Assembly (NCBI RefSeq): GCF_016307205.1
Contig: NZ_JAEIJD010000005.1
Span: 155,770 to 219,769, forward strand
Direction: 5' to 3'
Source: Pontibaca salina
GTDB lineage: Bacteria > Pseudomonadota > Alphaproteobacteria > Rhodobacterales > Rhodobacteraceae
DNA: 64,000 nucleotides
Shown in pieces: positions 10,894 to 19,800 of the stretch; position 1 is the stretch's first letter; each line of letters starts with the position of its first letter. Position numbers and translations under genes: made by a program. The notes beneath the pieces are model-generated. The model did not search any database, was not told where the DNA came from, and worked only from the letters and a program-made list of their open reading frames with translations.

Positions 10894-11876
10894 CGCTTAC
10901 TGCCCCCGACCTGCGGCATCGCGATATCACGAGCCGCAATTGCCCCGGCGGGCGCATCGGTACGCACCGCAACCCGCAAACGCGCTGAGCGAGCGCGCGG
11001 GTTTTCCGCCAGTTCCTCATCGTCTGGACCGATGGCTTTTTTCGTTGGCAGGGTGAATTGCGGAGCCTCTTGCTCGGGCTGGGGCGCATGGCGGCTCCCG
11101 CGCCCGCCCTGACCGGAGCGCGCCGTCAAAAAACGCTTTACCATCCGATCCTCGATCGAGTGAAATGTAACAACCGCCAGCTTGCCACCGGGCTTTAACG
11201 CGCCCTCGGCAGCCATAAGGCCATGAAAAAGCTCGTTATATTCACCATTTACGGCAATGCGCAGTGCCTGAAAGCTGCGCGTGGCCGGATGCGACTGCCC
11301 CGGCTTGCTGCGCGGCAAGCAGGATTCGATGAGACCGGCCAATTGCAATGTGGTTTCGATAGGAGACTCGTCGCGCGCGCGCACGATCGCGCGGGCGATG
11401 CGACGGCTGGCGCGCTCTTCACCATAGTGGAACAGGATGTTGGCCAGATCTTCAGCGCTTGCAGTGTTCACCAGATCGGCGGCGCTTGGTCCTTCTTGCG
11501 ACATGCGCATGTCGAGTGGCCCGTCGCGCAGGAAGGAAAACCCGCGGTCGGCCTGATCCAACTGCATCGAAGACACACCCAGATCCAGTACGACACCGTC
11601 CAGATTGCTGGCGTATTCGTCCATCTTCGAGAACACGCCCTGCTGCAGCACCAGTCGGTCACCGTATTGCCCGACCCAATCCTGCGCCATTTCGAATGCC
11701 AGAGGATCACGATCCACCGCAATTACGCGCGCCGCCCCGGCCTCAAGCAGCCCGCGCGCATAGCCCCCGGCACCGAATGTGCCATCAAGCCACTCGCCGG
11801 AAACCGGCGCCACTGCAGCGAGCAGCGGGCGCAACAGGACGGGAACGTGCGGATTGGTTGGGGCAGCAGCGGCCAT
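10890..11876 (-). CDS. rsmH: RsmH (MraW), 16S rRNA m4C1402 methyltransferase
   Basis: SAM-dependent N4-methyltransferase acting on C1402 of 16S rRNA. It has 328 residues with the SAM-binding loop [16 protein letters not shown] near the N-terminus, the catalytic region [20 protein letters not shown], and a C-terminal [15 protein letters not shown] chose ATG 11876: it follows the mraZ stop by four bases and has a GAGGAG ribosome binding site inside the end of mraZ. A longer frame to 11927 would overlap mraZ needlessly. Confidence 0.96.
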   Translation of the reverse strand: MAAAAPTNPHVPVLLRPLLAAVAPVSGEWLDGTFGAGGYARGLLEAGAARVIAVDRDPLAFEMAQDWVGQYGDRLVLQQGVFSKMDEYASNLDGVVLDLGVSSMQLDQADRGFSFLRDGPLDMRMSQEGPSAADLVNTASAEDLANILFHYGEERASRRIARAIVRARDESPIETTLQLAGLIESCLPRSKPGQSHPATRSFQALRIAVNGEYNELFHGLMAAEGALKPGGKLAVVTFHSIEDRMVKRFLTARSGQGGRGSRHAPQPEQEAPQFTLPTKKAIGPDDEELAENPRARSARLRVAVRTDAPAGAIAARDIAMPQVGGSKR

Positions 11877-11880
11877 GCTG

Positions 11881-12384
11881 TTACTCCTCGGGTGCCCGGT
11901 CGAGAAATTCCAGCGGATCAAAGTCATCGGGAAGCTCTTCCAGCCAGGCCTCGGTCCGGGCTAGCTCTTCGGTTTCGTAGGTTTCGGGTTTCCAGATCTG
12001 GAACGTGTCACCGGCAGCGATAAAAAACGCCTCACCTTCCAGTCCGATCTTCTTGCGCAGCTTTACGGGCAAGACCAAACGGCCAGTCTCATCGACATTG
12101 GTGGGAAATGACTGGCCGTGAAACATTCGTTGCAACATCTTACGCTCCATCGAACCGCGCGGCATGCGGTCAATCTTGGCATCGACCTCTTCAATAGCCT
12201 CGATGGTGTAGCATTCAAGATAATTGCGGCGATGATCGCCATAGACGATGACCAGTTCCGGGTTCAGGCCCGCAGTCCAATTCGGGTCCGAAGCTTCCAG
12301 CACACGCCGAAACGAGGCCGGGATTGACACCCTGCCCTTACCGTCGACCTTGTGCTGGCTTTCGCCTCTGAACCTGCGACCCAA
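11881..12384 (-). CDS. mraZ: MraZ, dcw-cluster transcriptional regulator, TTG start
   Basis: DNA-binding protein of the SpoVT-AbrB fold; in E. coli it represses its own dcw promoter. The 167 residues contain both swapped-hairpin repeats: [17 protein letters not shown] (about 10-26) and [17 protein letters not shown] (about 93-109). The protein must begin with a TTG codon at 12384: it gives the family N-terminus MGRRFRGE, a purine-rich GGGGACAGAG lies just before it, and no in-frame ATG exists until well inside the second half. A weak start may limit its expression. It is the first gene of the cluster and is preceded by a structured leader. Confidence 0.93.
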   Translation of the reverse strand: MGRRFRGESQHKVDGKGRVSIPASFRRVLEASDPNWTAGLNPELVIVYGDHRRNYLECYTIEAIEEVDAKIDRMPRGSMERKMLQRMFHGQSFPTNVDETGRLVLPVKLRKKIGLEGEAFFIAAGDTFQIWKPETYETEELARTEAWLEELPDDFDPLEFLDRAPEE

Positions 12385-12433
12385 GCTCTCTGTCCCCTTC
12401 CCTTGTCCCCGCGTTTCCTGCCCTTAAATGCGG

Positions 12434-12640
12434 AAACGGCGGGCTGATCTGCTGCCACTGATCAACCCGCCGCCCTCGTCCCGCTTTGCGGGGTGTCCGA
12501 CTGCGCGCGCCACCTGGGGGGATGTCTGCTCGCTTGCGCGCCGGATCTTCTGGTCTGATGAAAACGTGAGCCTGTATGAAACCTGCTTTATTGTTGGTTC
12601 GGGGTCGTTTGGTGCCCCTGCTGCTGTCCTCATCCGATGA
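12434..12640 (-). ncRNA. Structured 5' leader of mraZ, candidate UpsM-type sRNA
   Basis: Seen: reading leftward, a hairpin with a 12-bp stem (12460-12471 pairing with 12438-12449, one G-U pair, 10-base loop) followed by a weak T-containing tail (GTTTCCGCATTT), about 55 bases before the mraZ start. A second small hairpin, CCCGC-AAA-GCGGG, lies upstream near 12490. Known: in Rhodobacter sphaeroides the abundant sRNA UpsM (about 206 nt) arises from the mraZ 5' UTR by partial termination, and the CcsR RNAs lie close by, as here. Inferred: this is the counterpart. The 5' end is a guess from UpsM's length; I could not find a convincing promoter. Confidence 0.4.
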
Positions 12641-13061
12641 CTAAGGAATGCCACGGGAATTCATGGGTCGCAACTATTATTTGTGGGGCATAGATACCGG
12701 ATGTTGTTCCCATCATCGCAGATACGCTAGATATTGACAGATTTGCCACAGTACAAAGACCCCATCTCGCGGAACAGCTTCAGCGCAACACTAGATGTAG
12801 TCAAATTGTCCCTCGGAGAAAAAATCCCCTGAATTCCCAAAAATTTCGCTTTACGTGCCGCGAATGACACATGTTCTGCGTTCGTGCCCCCGTGACCTCA
12901 GGCTAGATCGTGACAGAAATAGATAACTAAGCCTTGATTCCCGGTGATCTGGCAAAATTTGACGCCTCTCCCACGGTTTCCCATGAGGCTAAATCGGCAG
13001 GGACGAATCGCCTGAGCCGCACGGTCGGAGCTTTCTCTCTGCGGGTTTCCACGTGCTCAGG
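12641..13061. other. Gene-free spacer upstream of the mraZ leader
   Basis: No convincing coding frame. The part from about 12650 to 12950 is clearly more AT-rich than its surroundings and should hold the leftward promoter of the mraZ leader. One weak candidate on the minus strand has -35 TTGTAC and -10 TATCTA spaced by 17 bases (about 12727-12755), but this would give a leader longer than UpsM. Confidence 0.4.
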
Positions 13062-13400
13062 CCAGACCGGCGGTGATCAGGTATTGCGCAATTGCGGCAA
13101 AAGCGTCCGCCATCGGCCCATTGCCGGTTGCGAGGGGTGTGCCGGACTAGGCGGCTCGATGGCGAAGGGCAGGGTATCGCCATCCACCGTCAGCGCGCGG
13201 ATCATGCTTCGATTGATTAGCGTACCGCCCCGGCACCTCCAATACTGACAAGGTCTGCGCGATCTCATCCCGCGTCGCGCCCGCTGTTAGCCTTTCCCCC
13301 TCACCGCAGCACCATGGCGCATCCGGGGGCAGGCTCAATGGTATTTCCATCTTTCCCCACCTCAAGAGAACGCGGGCCCACCCATGCGCTTTTCGCATAG
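13062..13400 (-). pseudogene. Decayed coding remnant, function not identified
   Basis: Protein-like fragments occur in different minus-strand frames and do not join. From about 13353 leftward reads MEIPLSLPPDAPWCCGEGERL and then LTAGATRDEIAQTLSVLEVP. A second frame near 13215 reads MIRALTVDGDTLPFAIEPP. A third near 13118 reads MADAFAAIAQYLITAGLA and ends in TGA at about 13062. Together these look like one gene broken by at least two frameshifts. I do not recognise the family. The alternative is that they are chance open stretches in GC-rich DNA. Confidence 0.35.
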
Positions 13401-13420
13401 CGGGATTGCCTTCGTGTCCA

Positions 13421-13448
13421 TTGTGCAACTGCGGCATCTATCTATGTT
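13421..13448 (+). promoter_or_regulatory. Candidate promoter for the DUF1127/CcsR unit
   Basis: A TTGTGC box and a TATGTT box separated by 16 bases, ending 55 bases before the DUF1127 start codon. In Rhodobacter the corresponding transcript is driven by the heat-shock and singlet-oxygen sigma factors RpoHI/RpoHII. The match here is only suggestive and the sigma factor cannot be decided by eye. Confidence 0.25.
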
Positions 13449-13503
13449 GTCAGCAACAGACGGCGGCACTGATGCCGCAGCCGAAGATGCCGGGGGTAAC
13501 AAG

Positions 13504-13725
13504 ATGAGTGACGCAGCCTTTTCCGACACAACGCGTGGAGGAGTGATCGGTCGCGTACTAGGAGCTTTCCAGTCGCTGCAGCGACGTTTCGTGGATTATC
13601 GCCGCTTTCAGCAAACCGTCAATGAGTTGTCGGTACTGAACGACCGCGTGCTCCGCGATCTCGGTCTGGAACGCTCTTCGCTCAAATGGGCCGCGCATCA
13701 AGCTGTGTATCAAGATCACCGATAA
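13504..13725 (+). CDS. DUF1127 small protein, CcaF1-like, heading the CcsR RNA unit
   Basis: Small basic protein of 73 residues. The C-terminal half is a DUF1127 motif: LSVLNDRVLRDLGLERSSL, with a basic, aromatic stretch RRFVDYRRFQQ before it. In R. sphaeroides the DUF1127 protein in the same position (CcaF1) is an RNA-binding protein that affects sRNA maturation; transferring this role is inference from position and domain. I chose ATG 13504, which has a GGGGG stretch ten bases upstream and gives the usual length of about 70 residues; the frame is open from 13384. It is followed within about 20 bases by the hairpin array and is probably cotranscribed with it. Confidence 0.85.
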   Translation: MSDAAFSDTTRGGVIGRVLGAFQSLQRRFVDYRRFQQTVNELSVLNDRVLRDLGLERSSLKWAAHQAVYQDHR

Positions 13726-13740
13726 AAACTGAAGAAACAA

Positions 13741-14095
13741 CGAATTCGGCGCGCCTCTCCTCCTCCCCGGCGTGTCGATTCGGTGGTGGCACCCACCCCC
13801 TCCCGGGTGCCGCCACCCTAAATACCGGCTCAAACCGGAACAAAATACATTCGGGTGCGGGTTCCCTCCCTTCCCTCGCCAGAATGTTACCAAAGACCGG
13901 CCTGCCCCTCCTCCCTAGCGGGTCCGGTCGATAGCGGCGACATCCAACCTCCTCCCGGATGTCGCCGCCAAAAAATACCGGTTGATAAACCGGGTTCGGA
14001 TACATCCGTGGCGCACCTCCTCCCTCCCAGCGCACGGATGTGACAGAGAACGGCGGCGCCTCTCCTCCTCCCTGGCGTCGCCGTTTTCGCGTTTT
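13741..14095 (+). ncRNA. CcsR-type sRNA cluster: seven hairpins, five exposing CCTCCTCCC
   Basis: Seven consecutive hairpins show pyrimidine loops. Stems: 13747-13755/13769-13777; 13782-13794/13805-13817 (13 bp, one G-U); 13848-13852/13882-13886; 13895-13900/13924-13929; 13934-13945/13957-13968 (12 bp perfect); 14003-14014/14030-14040; 14050-14060/14074-14084. Exact CCTCCTCCC loops are at 13759, 13907, 13948, 14016 and 14064; the second and third hairpins carry CCCCCTCCC and CCCTCCCTT variants. Hairpins 1, 4 and 7, then 2 and 5, then 3 and 6 resemble each other, giving a repeat of about 150 bases with linkers ATACCGG...AAACCGG. Known: Rhodobacter CcsR1-4 follow a DUF1127 gene, carry this anti-Shine-Dalgarno-like motif and are stress-induced. 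Boundaries of single RNAs cannot be set from sequence. Confidence 0.88.
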
Positions 14096-14096
14096 C
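14050..14096 (+). terminator. Rho-independent terminator ending the CcsR cluster
   Basis: The last hairpin (11-bp stem with one mismatch, loop containing CCTCCTCCC) is followed by TTTTCGCGTTTT. It is therefore both the final CcsR-type hairpin and the probable transcription stop. Confidence 0.7.
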
Positions 14097-14161
14097 AGGC
14101 GCCCCTAAAACGGCTATCTGAGATTGCAGCGGCCCTTACCGCAGGCACTGCCTGTCGTCGA

Positions 14162-16585
14162 TCAGAACGGAATGTCGTCGCTGGAGCACACAAAACGTGC
14201 CACGACCTTTTTAGGTCCAGCTTTTTCAAACGCGATCTCCAGCTTATCGCCCTCGATCACGGTCACGGCCCCGTAGCCAAACTTCTGGTGGAACACCCGC
14301 TGGCCAATGGTAAAGCTGGATTCGGCTTTCATATCGATCACCGTATTGCGGCCTTGGCTGGGCTGCGACAGCCCGCGCTGTTGGCTGCGCGCCTGCAGCC
14401 GTCGCCAGCCCGGTGAATTATACCCATCCGCTTGCGCGGCGCGATCAGCCAAGTCCGATTCGGGTACCGGTGCCGCTGCTCCATAGCCGCCACCATAAAG
14501 CCCCGGCGGCGTCAGAACATCGACATGGCCCTCGGGCAACTCGTCAATGAATCGTGACGGTAGCGCCGATTGCCACTGGCCGAAGATGCGCCGGTTGGCC
14601 GCGAAGGATATGGTGCAGAGCGCTTCGGCGCGGGTGATGCCAACATAGGCAAGACGGCGCTCCTCCTCCAACCCACTGTCACCGCTTTCATCCATGGTGC
14701 GTTGACTTGGAAACAGGCCGTCTTCCCATCCCGGCAGGAACACGGCGGGGAACTCCAGCCCCTTGGCGGCGTGCAGGGTCATGATACTGACCTGCTGCTC
14801 GGCATTACCCTGATCGTTATCCATGACCAAACTGACATGTTCCAGGAAGCCCTGCAGGTTCTCGAACCCCTCCAGCGCCTTGACCAATTCCTTGAGATTC
14901 TCCAGCCGACCCGGCGCATCGGGCGACTTATCGTTCTGCCACATCGCGGTATAGCCGGATTCGTCCAAGATTATCTGGGCCAGCTCCAGATGATTCACTG
15001 TAGAATGCTCCGCATCCGTGCGGGGCACCGCCGATTCTTCGTCGATCACATCATCGTCGCCCAGCGGCGCATATTGCATCGCGTCGAGTGCCATCTTGCG
15101 CCAGCGCGCGATATCGCCAATCAATTGGCGCAGCGCTCCGCCGCCCCTGCCCTTGATGTGCCCTTCCTCAATTGCAATGCGCGCGCCTTCGAGCAGTGGA
15201 ACGCCATTGGCGCGGGCAGTGGTCTGGATGGTCTGCTGCGCCTTGTCGCCCAGCCCACGCCGGGGAGTGTTAACGATTCGCTCGAAGGCCAGATCGTCTT
15301 CGGGGCTGGTGATGATGCGGAAATAGGCCATCGCATCGCGAATCTCCAACCGCTCATAAAAACGCGGGCCGCCAATCACACGATAAGGCAGACCAATGGT
15401 CAGAAACCGATCCTCGAATGCGCGCATCTGATGGCTCGCCCGCACCAGGATAGATATTTCATCAAGATCAAATCCGCGCATCCCGCGCGTGCCACGCTGC
15501 ATCGATTCGATTTCCTCACCGATCCAGCGCGCCTCCTCCTCGCCGTCCCAATGGCCGATCAGGCGGAGCTTCTCGCCCTCTGTGGCGTCAGTCCAAAGCG
15601 TCTTGCCCAAACGCCCCTCGTTCCCGGCGATAACGGCACTGGCCGCAGCCAGAATATGCGGCGTGCTGCGATAATTCTGCTCGAGCCGCACCACATGCGC
15701 GCCAGGAAAATCCTTTTCAAAGCGCAAGATATTGCCCACTTCGGCCCCGCGCCAGCCATAGATCGACTGATCATCGTCACCAACACAGCAGATATTCTTG
15801 TGTCCGCCCGCAAGCAGGCGCAGCCACAAATATTGGGCGACGTTGGTATCCTGATACTCGTCCACCAGAATATAGCGAAACCAGCGCTGATATTGCGCCA
15901 GCACGTCTTCGTGAGTCTGGAAGATCGTGACCACGTGCAGTAGCAGATCGCCGAAATCCACCGCGTTCAACTCTCGCAATCGAGTCTGATACTGGGTGTA
16001 AAGCGCGACGCCCTTGTCATTATAGGCACCCGCATCGGCAGCTGGCACCCTGCCGGGGGTCAAGGCGCGGTTTTTCCAACTGTCGATGACCCCCGCCAGA
16101 TGCCGCGCCGGCCAGCGCTTGTCGTCAATCCCCGCCGCCTGCACCAATTGTTTCAGCAGGCGCAGCTGATCATCGGTGTCGAGAATCGTGAAGTTCGATT
16201 TCAGCCCGACCAGTTCGGCATGTCGGCGCAGCAGCTTGACGCAGATCGCGTGGAACGTCCCCAGCCACGGCATGCCCTCGGCGCTGCGGCCCAGCATCTG
16301 GGCCACGCGGTCTTTCATCTCGCGCGCGGCCTTGTTGGTAAAGGTCACCGACAAAATCTCGTTCGGGCGGGCTCGGCCCGTGTGCTGTAAATGTGCGATT
16401 CGGGCCGTCAAGGCTCGGGTCTTTCCGGTGCCCGCCCCCGCCAGCATCAAAACCGGTCCGTCCAGCGTTTCCACCGCAGCGCGCTGCGCCGCGTTCAGCC
16501 CATCCAGATAGGGTTGCGGGCGGGCGGCCATGGCACGCATCGAAAGCGGGATGGCTTGTGCGGGTGGATCATCGAAACTGCTCAT
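14162..16585 (-). CDS. uvrD: UvrD/PcrA-type ATP-dependent DNA helicase
   Basis: Superfamily 1A 3'-5' helicase that removes the incised strand in excision repair and acts in mismatch repair and on stalled RNA polymerase. The 807 residues show the Walker A loop GAGTGKT at 50-56, LVDEYQDTN (Walker B), DDDQSIYGWRGA, LEQNYRST, and late motifs VSIMTLHAAKGLEF and YVGITRA. The last 50 residues (FHQKFGYGAVTVIEGDKLEIAFEK) form the Tudor-like C-terminal domain typical of UvrD/PcrA and contact RNA polymerase. I chose ATG 16585; a TTG three codons upstream is possible. It is convergent with the CcsR unit and divergent from pyc. Confidence 0.94.
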   Translation of the reverse strand: MSSFDDPPAQAIPLSMRAMAARPQPYLDGLNAAQRAAVETLDGPVLMLAGAGTGKTRALTARIAHLQHTGRARPNEILSVTFTNKAAREMKDRVAQMLGRSAEGMPWLGTFHAICVKLLRRHAELVGLKSNFTILDTDDQLRLLKQLVQAAGIDDKRWPARHLAGVIDSWKNRALTPGRVPAADAGAYNDKGVALYTQYQTRLRELNAVDFGDLLLHVVTIFQTHEDVLAQYQRWFRYILVDEYQDTNVAQYLWLRLLAGGHKNICCVGDDDQSIYGWRGAEVGNILRFEKDFPGAHVVRLEQNYRSTPHILAAASAVIAGNEGRLGKTLWTDATEGEKLRLIGHWDGEEEARWIGEEIESMQRGTRGMRGFDLDEISILVRASHQMRAFEDRFLTIGLPYRVIGGPRFYERLEIRDAMAYFRIITSPEDDLAFERIVNTPRRGLGDKAQQTIQTTARANGVPLLEGARIAIEEGHIKGRGGGALRQLIGDIARWRKMALDAMQYAPLGDDDVIDEESAVPRTDAEHSTVNHLELAQIILDESGYTAMWQNDKSPDAPGRLENLKELVKALEGFENLQGFLEHVSLVMDNDQGNAEQQVSIMTLHAAKGLEFPAVFLPGWEDGLFPSQRTMDESGDSGLEEERRLAYVGITRAEALCTISFAANRRIFGQWQSALPSRFIDELPEGHVDVLTPPGLYGGGYGAAAPVPESDLADRAAQADGYNSPGWRRLQARSQQRGLSQPSQGRNTVIDMKAESSFTIGQRVFHQKFGYGAVTVIEGDKLEIAFEKAGPKKVVARFVCSSDDIPF

Positions 16586-16704
16586 GCAACCCAACCTAAC
16601 CTGCAGAGGCGCGAAGTTAAAGATATGTTCGAGCTATGTTCCGCGCCCTGCACACGCAGATTGACGCAATGCACCGACTGCCCACCGCCTGCGGCCTCTG
16701 TGCA

Positions 16705-16736
16705 TTCTTCTTGCCTAAAATATCCTCGCCGAAGGC
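16705..16736. repeat. Dispersed 32-base element, copy 1
   Basis: A 32-base stretch beginning TTCTTCTTGCCT and ending in a GC-rich near-palindrome (CGCCGAAGGC). It matches 32983-33014 with only three substitutions. Both copies are intergenic; this one lies between the uvrD and pyc starts. The pattern suggests a multicopy REP-like element, to be confirmed genome-wide. Confidence 0.6.
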
Positions 16737-16848
16737 GAAAAAGACTATTTTGGACCCAAGATTGTGGCAAAAACAACGCTGCAAAGCGGCAGATGATTTA
16801 CCCAATCGCTTAAACAGCTTAGAACCTGCCCAAACCCAAGGAGGTCTC

Positions 16849-19800
16849 ATGTCTGATTTTACCAAGATCTTGATCGCTAACCGTGGCGAGATAGCCATTC
16901 GCGTCATGCGTGCTGCTAACGAAATGGGCAAGCGCACCGTGGCTGTCTATGCCGAAGAGGACAAGTTAGGCCTGCACCGTTTCAAGGCGGATGAGGCCTA
17001 TCGCATCGGTGAAGGGATGGGGCCGGTCGCGGCTTATCTGTCGATCCCCGAAATCATCCGCGTGGCCAAGGCCAGCGGCGCCGATGCAATCCATCCCGGC
17101 TATGGCCTCCTGTCGGAAAACCCCGATTTCGTCGATGCCTGTGCACAGAACGGCATCACCTTTATCGGGCCCAAGGCCGACACCATGCGCGCGCTTGGCG
17201 ACAAGGCCAGCGCGCGGCGCGTGGCAATCGAGGCCGGTGTGCCGGTCATTCCCGCGACCGAGGTCTTGGGCGATGACATGGCGGCGATCCGCGCCGAAGC
17301 CGCCGAAATCGGCTATCCGTTGATGCTCAAGGCGTCCTGGGGCGGCGGTGGGCGCGGCATGCGCCCAATCCAGGACGAATCCGAACTGGAGGAAAAGATC
17401 CGCGAGGGCCGGCGCGAGGCCGAAGCCGCCTTTGGCAATGGCGAGGGTTATCTGGAAAAGATGATCACCCGTGCGCGCCATGTCGAGGTGCAGATCCTTG
17501 GGGACCGGCAAGGCAATATCTATCACCTCTACGAGCGCGACTGCTCGGTGCAGCGGCGCAACCAAAAGGTCGTCGAGCGCGCCCCTGCGCCCTATTTGTC
17601 GGAAGCGCAGCGCGCCGAGATCTGCGAGCTGGGCCGCAAGATCTGCGCCCATGTCGGCTATGAATGCGCTGGAACGGTCGAATTCCTGATGGATATGGAC
17701 ACCGGCACGTTCCATTTTATCGAAGTGAACCCACGTGTGCAGGTCGAACATACCGTCACCGAAGAGGTGACCGGCATCGATATCGTGCGCGCGCAGATCC
17801 TGATCGCAGAAGGCAAATCACTGGCCGAGGCCACCGGCAAGGCCGCGCAAGAGGATATCACCCTCACCGGCCACGCATTGCAGACACGAATCACCACCGA
17901 AGATCCGCAGAACAACTTTATCCCCGATTACGGCCGCATCACCGCCTATCGCAGCGCCACCGGCATGGGGATCCGTTTGGATGGCGGCACTGCCTATGCG
18001 GGCGGTGTGATCACGCGCTATTATGATTCGCTGCTGACCAAGATCACCGCGAGGGCGCCGACGCCGGAAATGGCGATTGCAAGGATGGATCGCGCCCTGC
18101 GCGAGTTCCGGATTCGCGGCGTCTCGACCAATATCGCCTTTGTCGAAAACTTGCTGAAACATCCGACGTTCCTAAGCAACGAATATACCACCAAGTTCAT
18201 CGACGAGACGCCCGAACTGTTCCAGTTTTCCAAGCGGCGCGACCGGGGCACCAAGGTTCTGTCCTATATCGCCGACATCACCGTGAACGGCCATCCCGAG
18301 ACCAAGAACCGCCCGCGTCCGCCGGCGGATCTCAAGGACCCGCGCCCGCCTGCCCTGCGCGGCGACCCGATGATGGGCACCCGCAACCTGCTGGAGCAAG
18401 AGGGGCCGCAAGCCGTGGCCGACTGGATGGCGGCGCAACAGCAGGTGCTGATCACCGACACCACCATGCGCGACGCCCACCAATCGCTGCTGGCGACACG
18501 GATGCGCAGCATCGACATGATCCGCGTGGCTCCGGCCTATGCGGCGAATCTACCGGGGCTGTTCTCCGTCGAGTGCTGGGGTGGTGCCACCTTCGATGTT
18601 GCCTATCGCTTCCTGCAAGAATGCCCCTGGCAGCGCCTGCGCGATCTGCGCCAGGCGATGCCCAACATGTTGACGCAGATGTTGCTGCGCGGATCAAACG
18701 GCGTGGGCTACACCAACTATCCCGACAATGTGGTGCAGGAATTCGTCCGTCAAGCCGCCACCAGCGGGGTTGACCTGTTCCGCGTTTTCGACAGCCTGAA
18801 CTGGGTCGAGAACATGCGCGTGTCGATGGATGCGGTGCTTGAGCAGAACAAGATCTGCGAAGGGTCGATCTGCTATACCGGTGATGTCCTTGATCCGGAC
18901 CGGGCAAAATACGACCTGAAATATTATGTCGAAACCGCCAAGCAATTGCGTGACGCCGGGGCGCATATCCTAGGCCTCAAGGACATGTCCGGAGTGCTGA
19001 AACCGGGTGGTGCACGCGTTCTGATCCGCGCATTGAAGGAAGAGATCGGTCTGCCGATCCATTTGCACACCCATGACAGCGCCGGCGTTGGCGTTGCCAC
19101 GATTCTGGCCGCTGCCGAGGCGGGGGTGGATGCGGTCGATTGCGCAATGGATGCGCTGTCGGGCAATACCAGCCAGCCCACCATCGGCTCGGTCGTCGAA
19201 GCGCTGCGCCATACGGATCGCTCAACTGGCTTGGATATCACCGCGATTCGCGAAATCTCAGACTATTGGGAGACTGTGCGCGCTCAGTACTCGGCGTTCG
19301 AAACCGGCCTTCAGGCTCCCTCTTCAGAGGTTTACTTGCATGAGATGCCGGGCGGGCAATTCACCAACCTCAAGGCGCAAGCGCGCAGTCTTGGCCTTGA
19401 GGATCGTTGGCCCGAGATCGCGCGTACTTACGCCGATGTGAACCAGATGTTCGGCGATATCATCAAAGTCACCCCAAGCTCCAAGGTGGTCGGCGATATG
19501 GCTCTGATGATGGTCAGCCAAGGCCTGACCCGCGCACAGGTCGAGGATCCGGGTGTCGAGGTCTCCTTCCCCGATTCGGTGATCAACATGTTGCGCGGCA
19601 ATCTCGGTCAGCCACCCGGCGGGTTCCCCTCTGCCATCGTGAAGAAAGTGCTCAATGACCAACAGCCCGATACGGAACGGCCCGGAAAGCATCTCGAACC
19701 GGTTGATCTGGAAGCAGCCCGTGCCGAGGTCGAGGCCGAACTCGAAGGGAAGACTGTCGATGACGAGGATCTGAACGGGTACTTAATGTATCCCAAGATG

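Noticed and set aside
12385..12420. MraZ operator repeats before mraZ
   Set aside because: GGGGACA occurs twice, but the spacing does not match the ten-base period of TGGGN boxes, and the second copy serves as ribosome binding site.
12428..12640. 70-codon plus-strand frame over the mraZ leader
   Set aside because: It reads across the leader hairpins on the opposite strand and has no protein-like features.
12385..12950. RNase P RNA
   Set aside because: I looked for the conserved GAGGAAAGTCCGG-type core near mraZ and did not find it on either strand.
13741..14095. CRISPR array
   Set aside because: The repeated CCTCCTCCC elements sit in loops of unequal hairpins with no constant repeat or spacer length, and no cas genes are present.
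14570..15943. 457-codon plus-strand frame
   Set aside because: Antisense shadow of the helicase gene; no domain or ribosome binding site.
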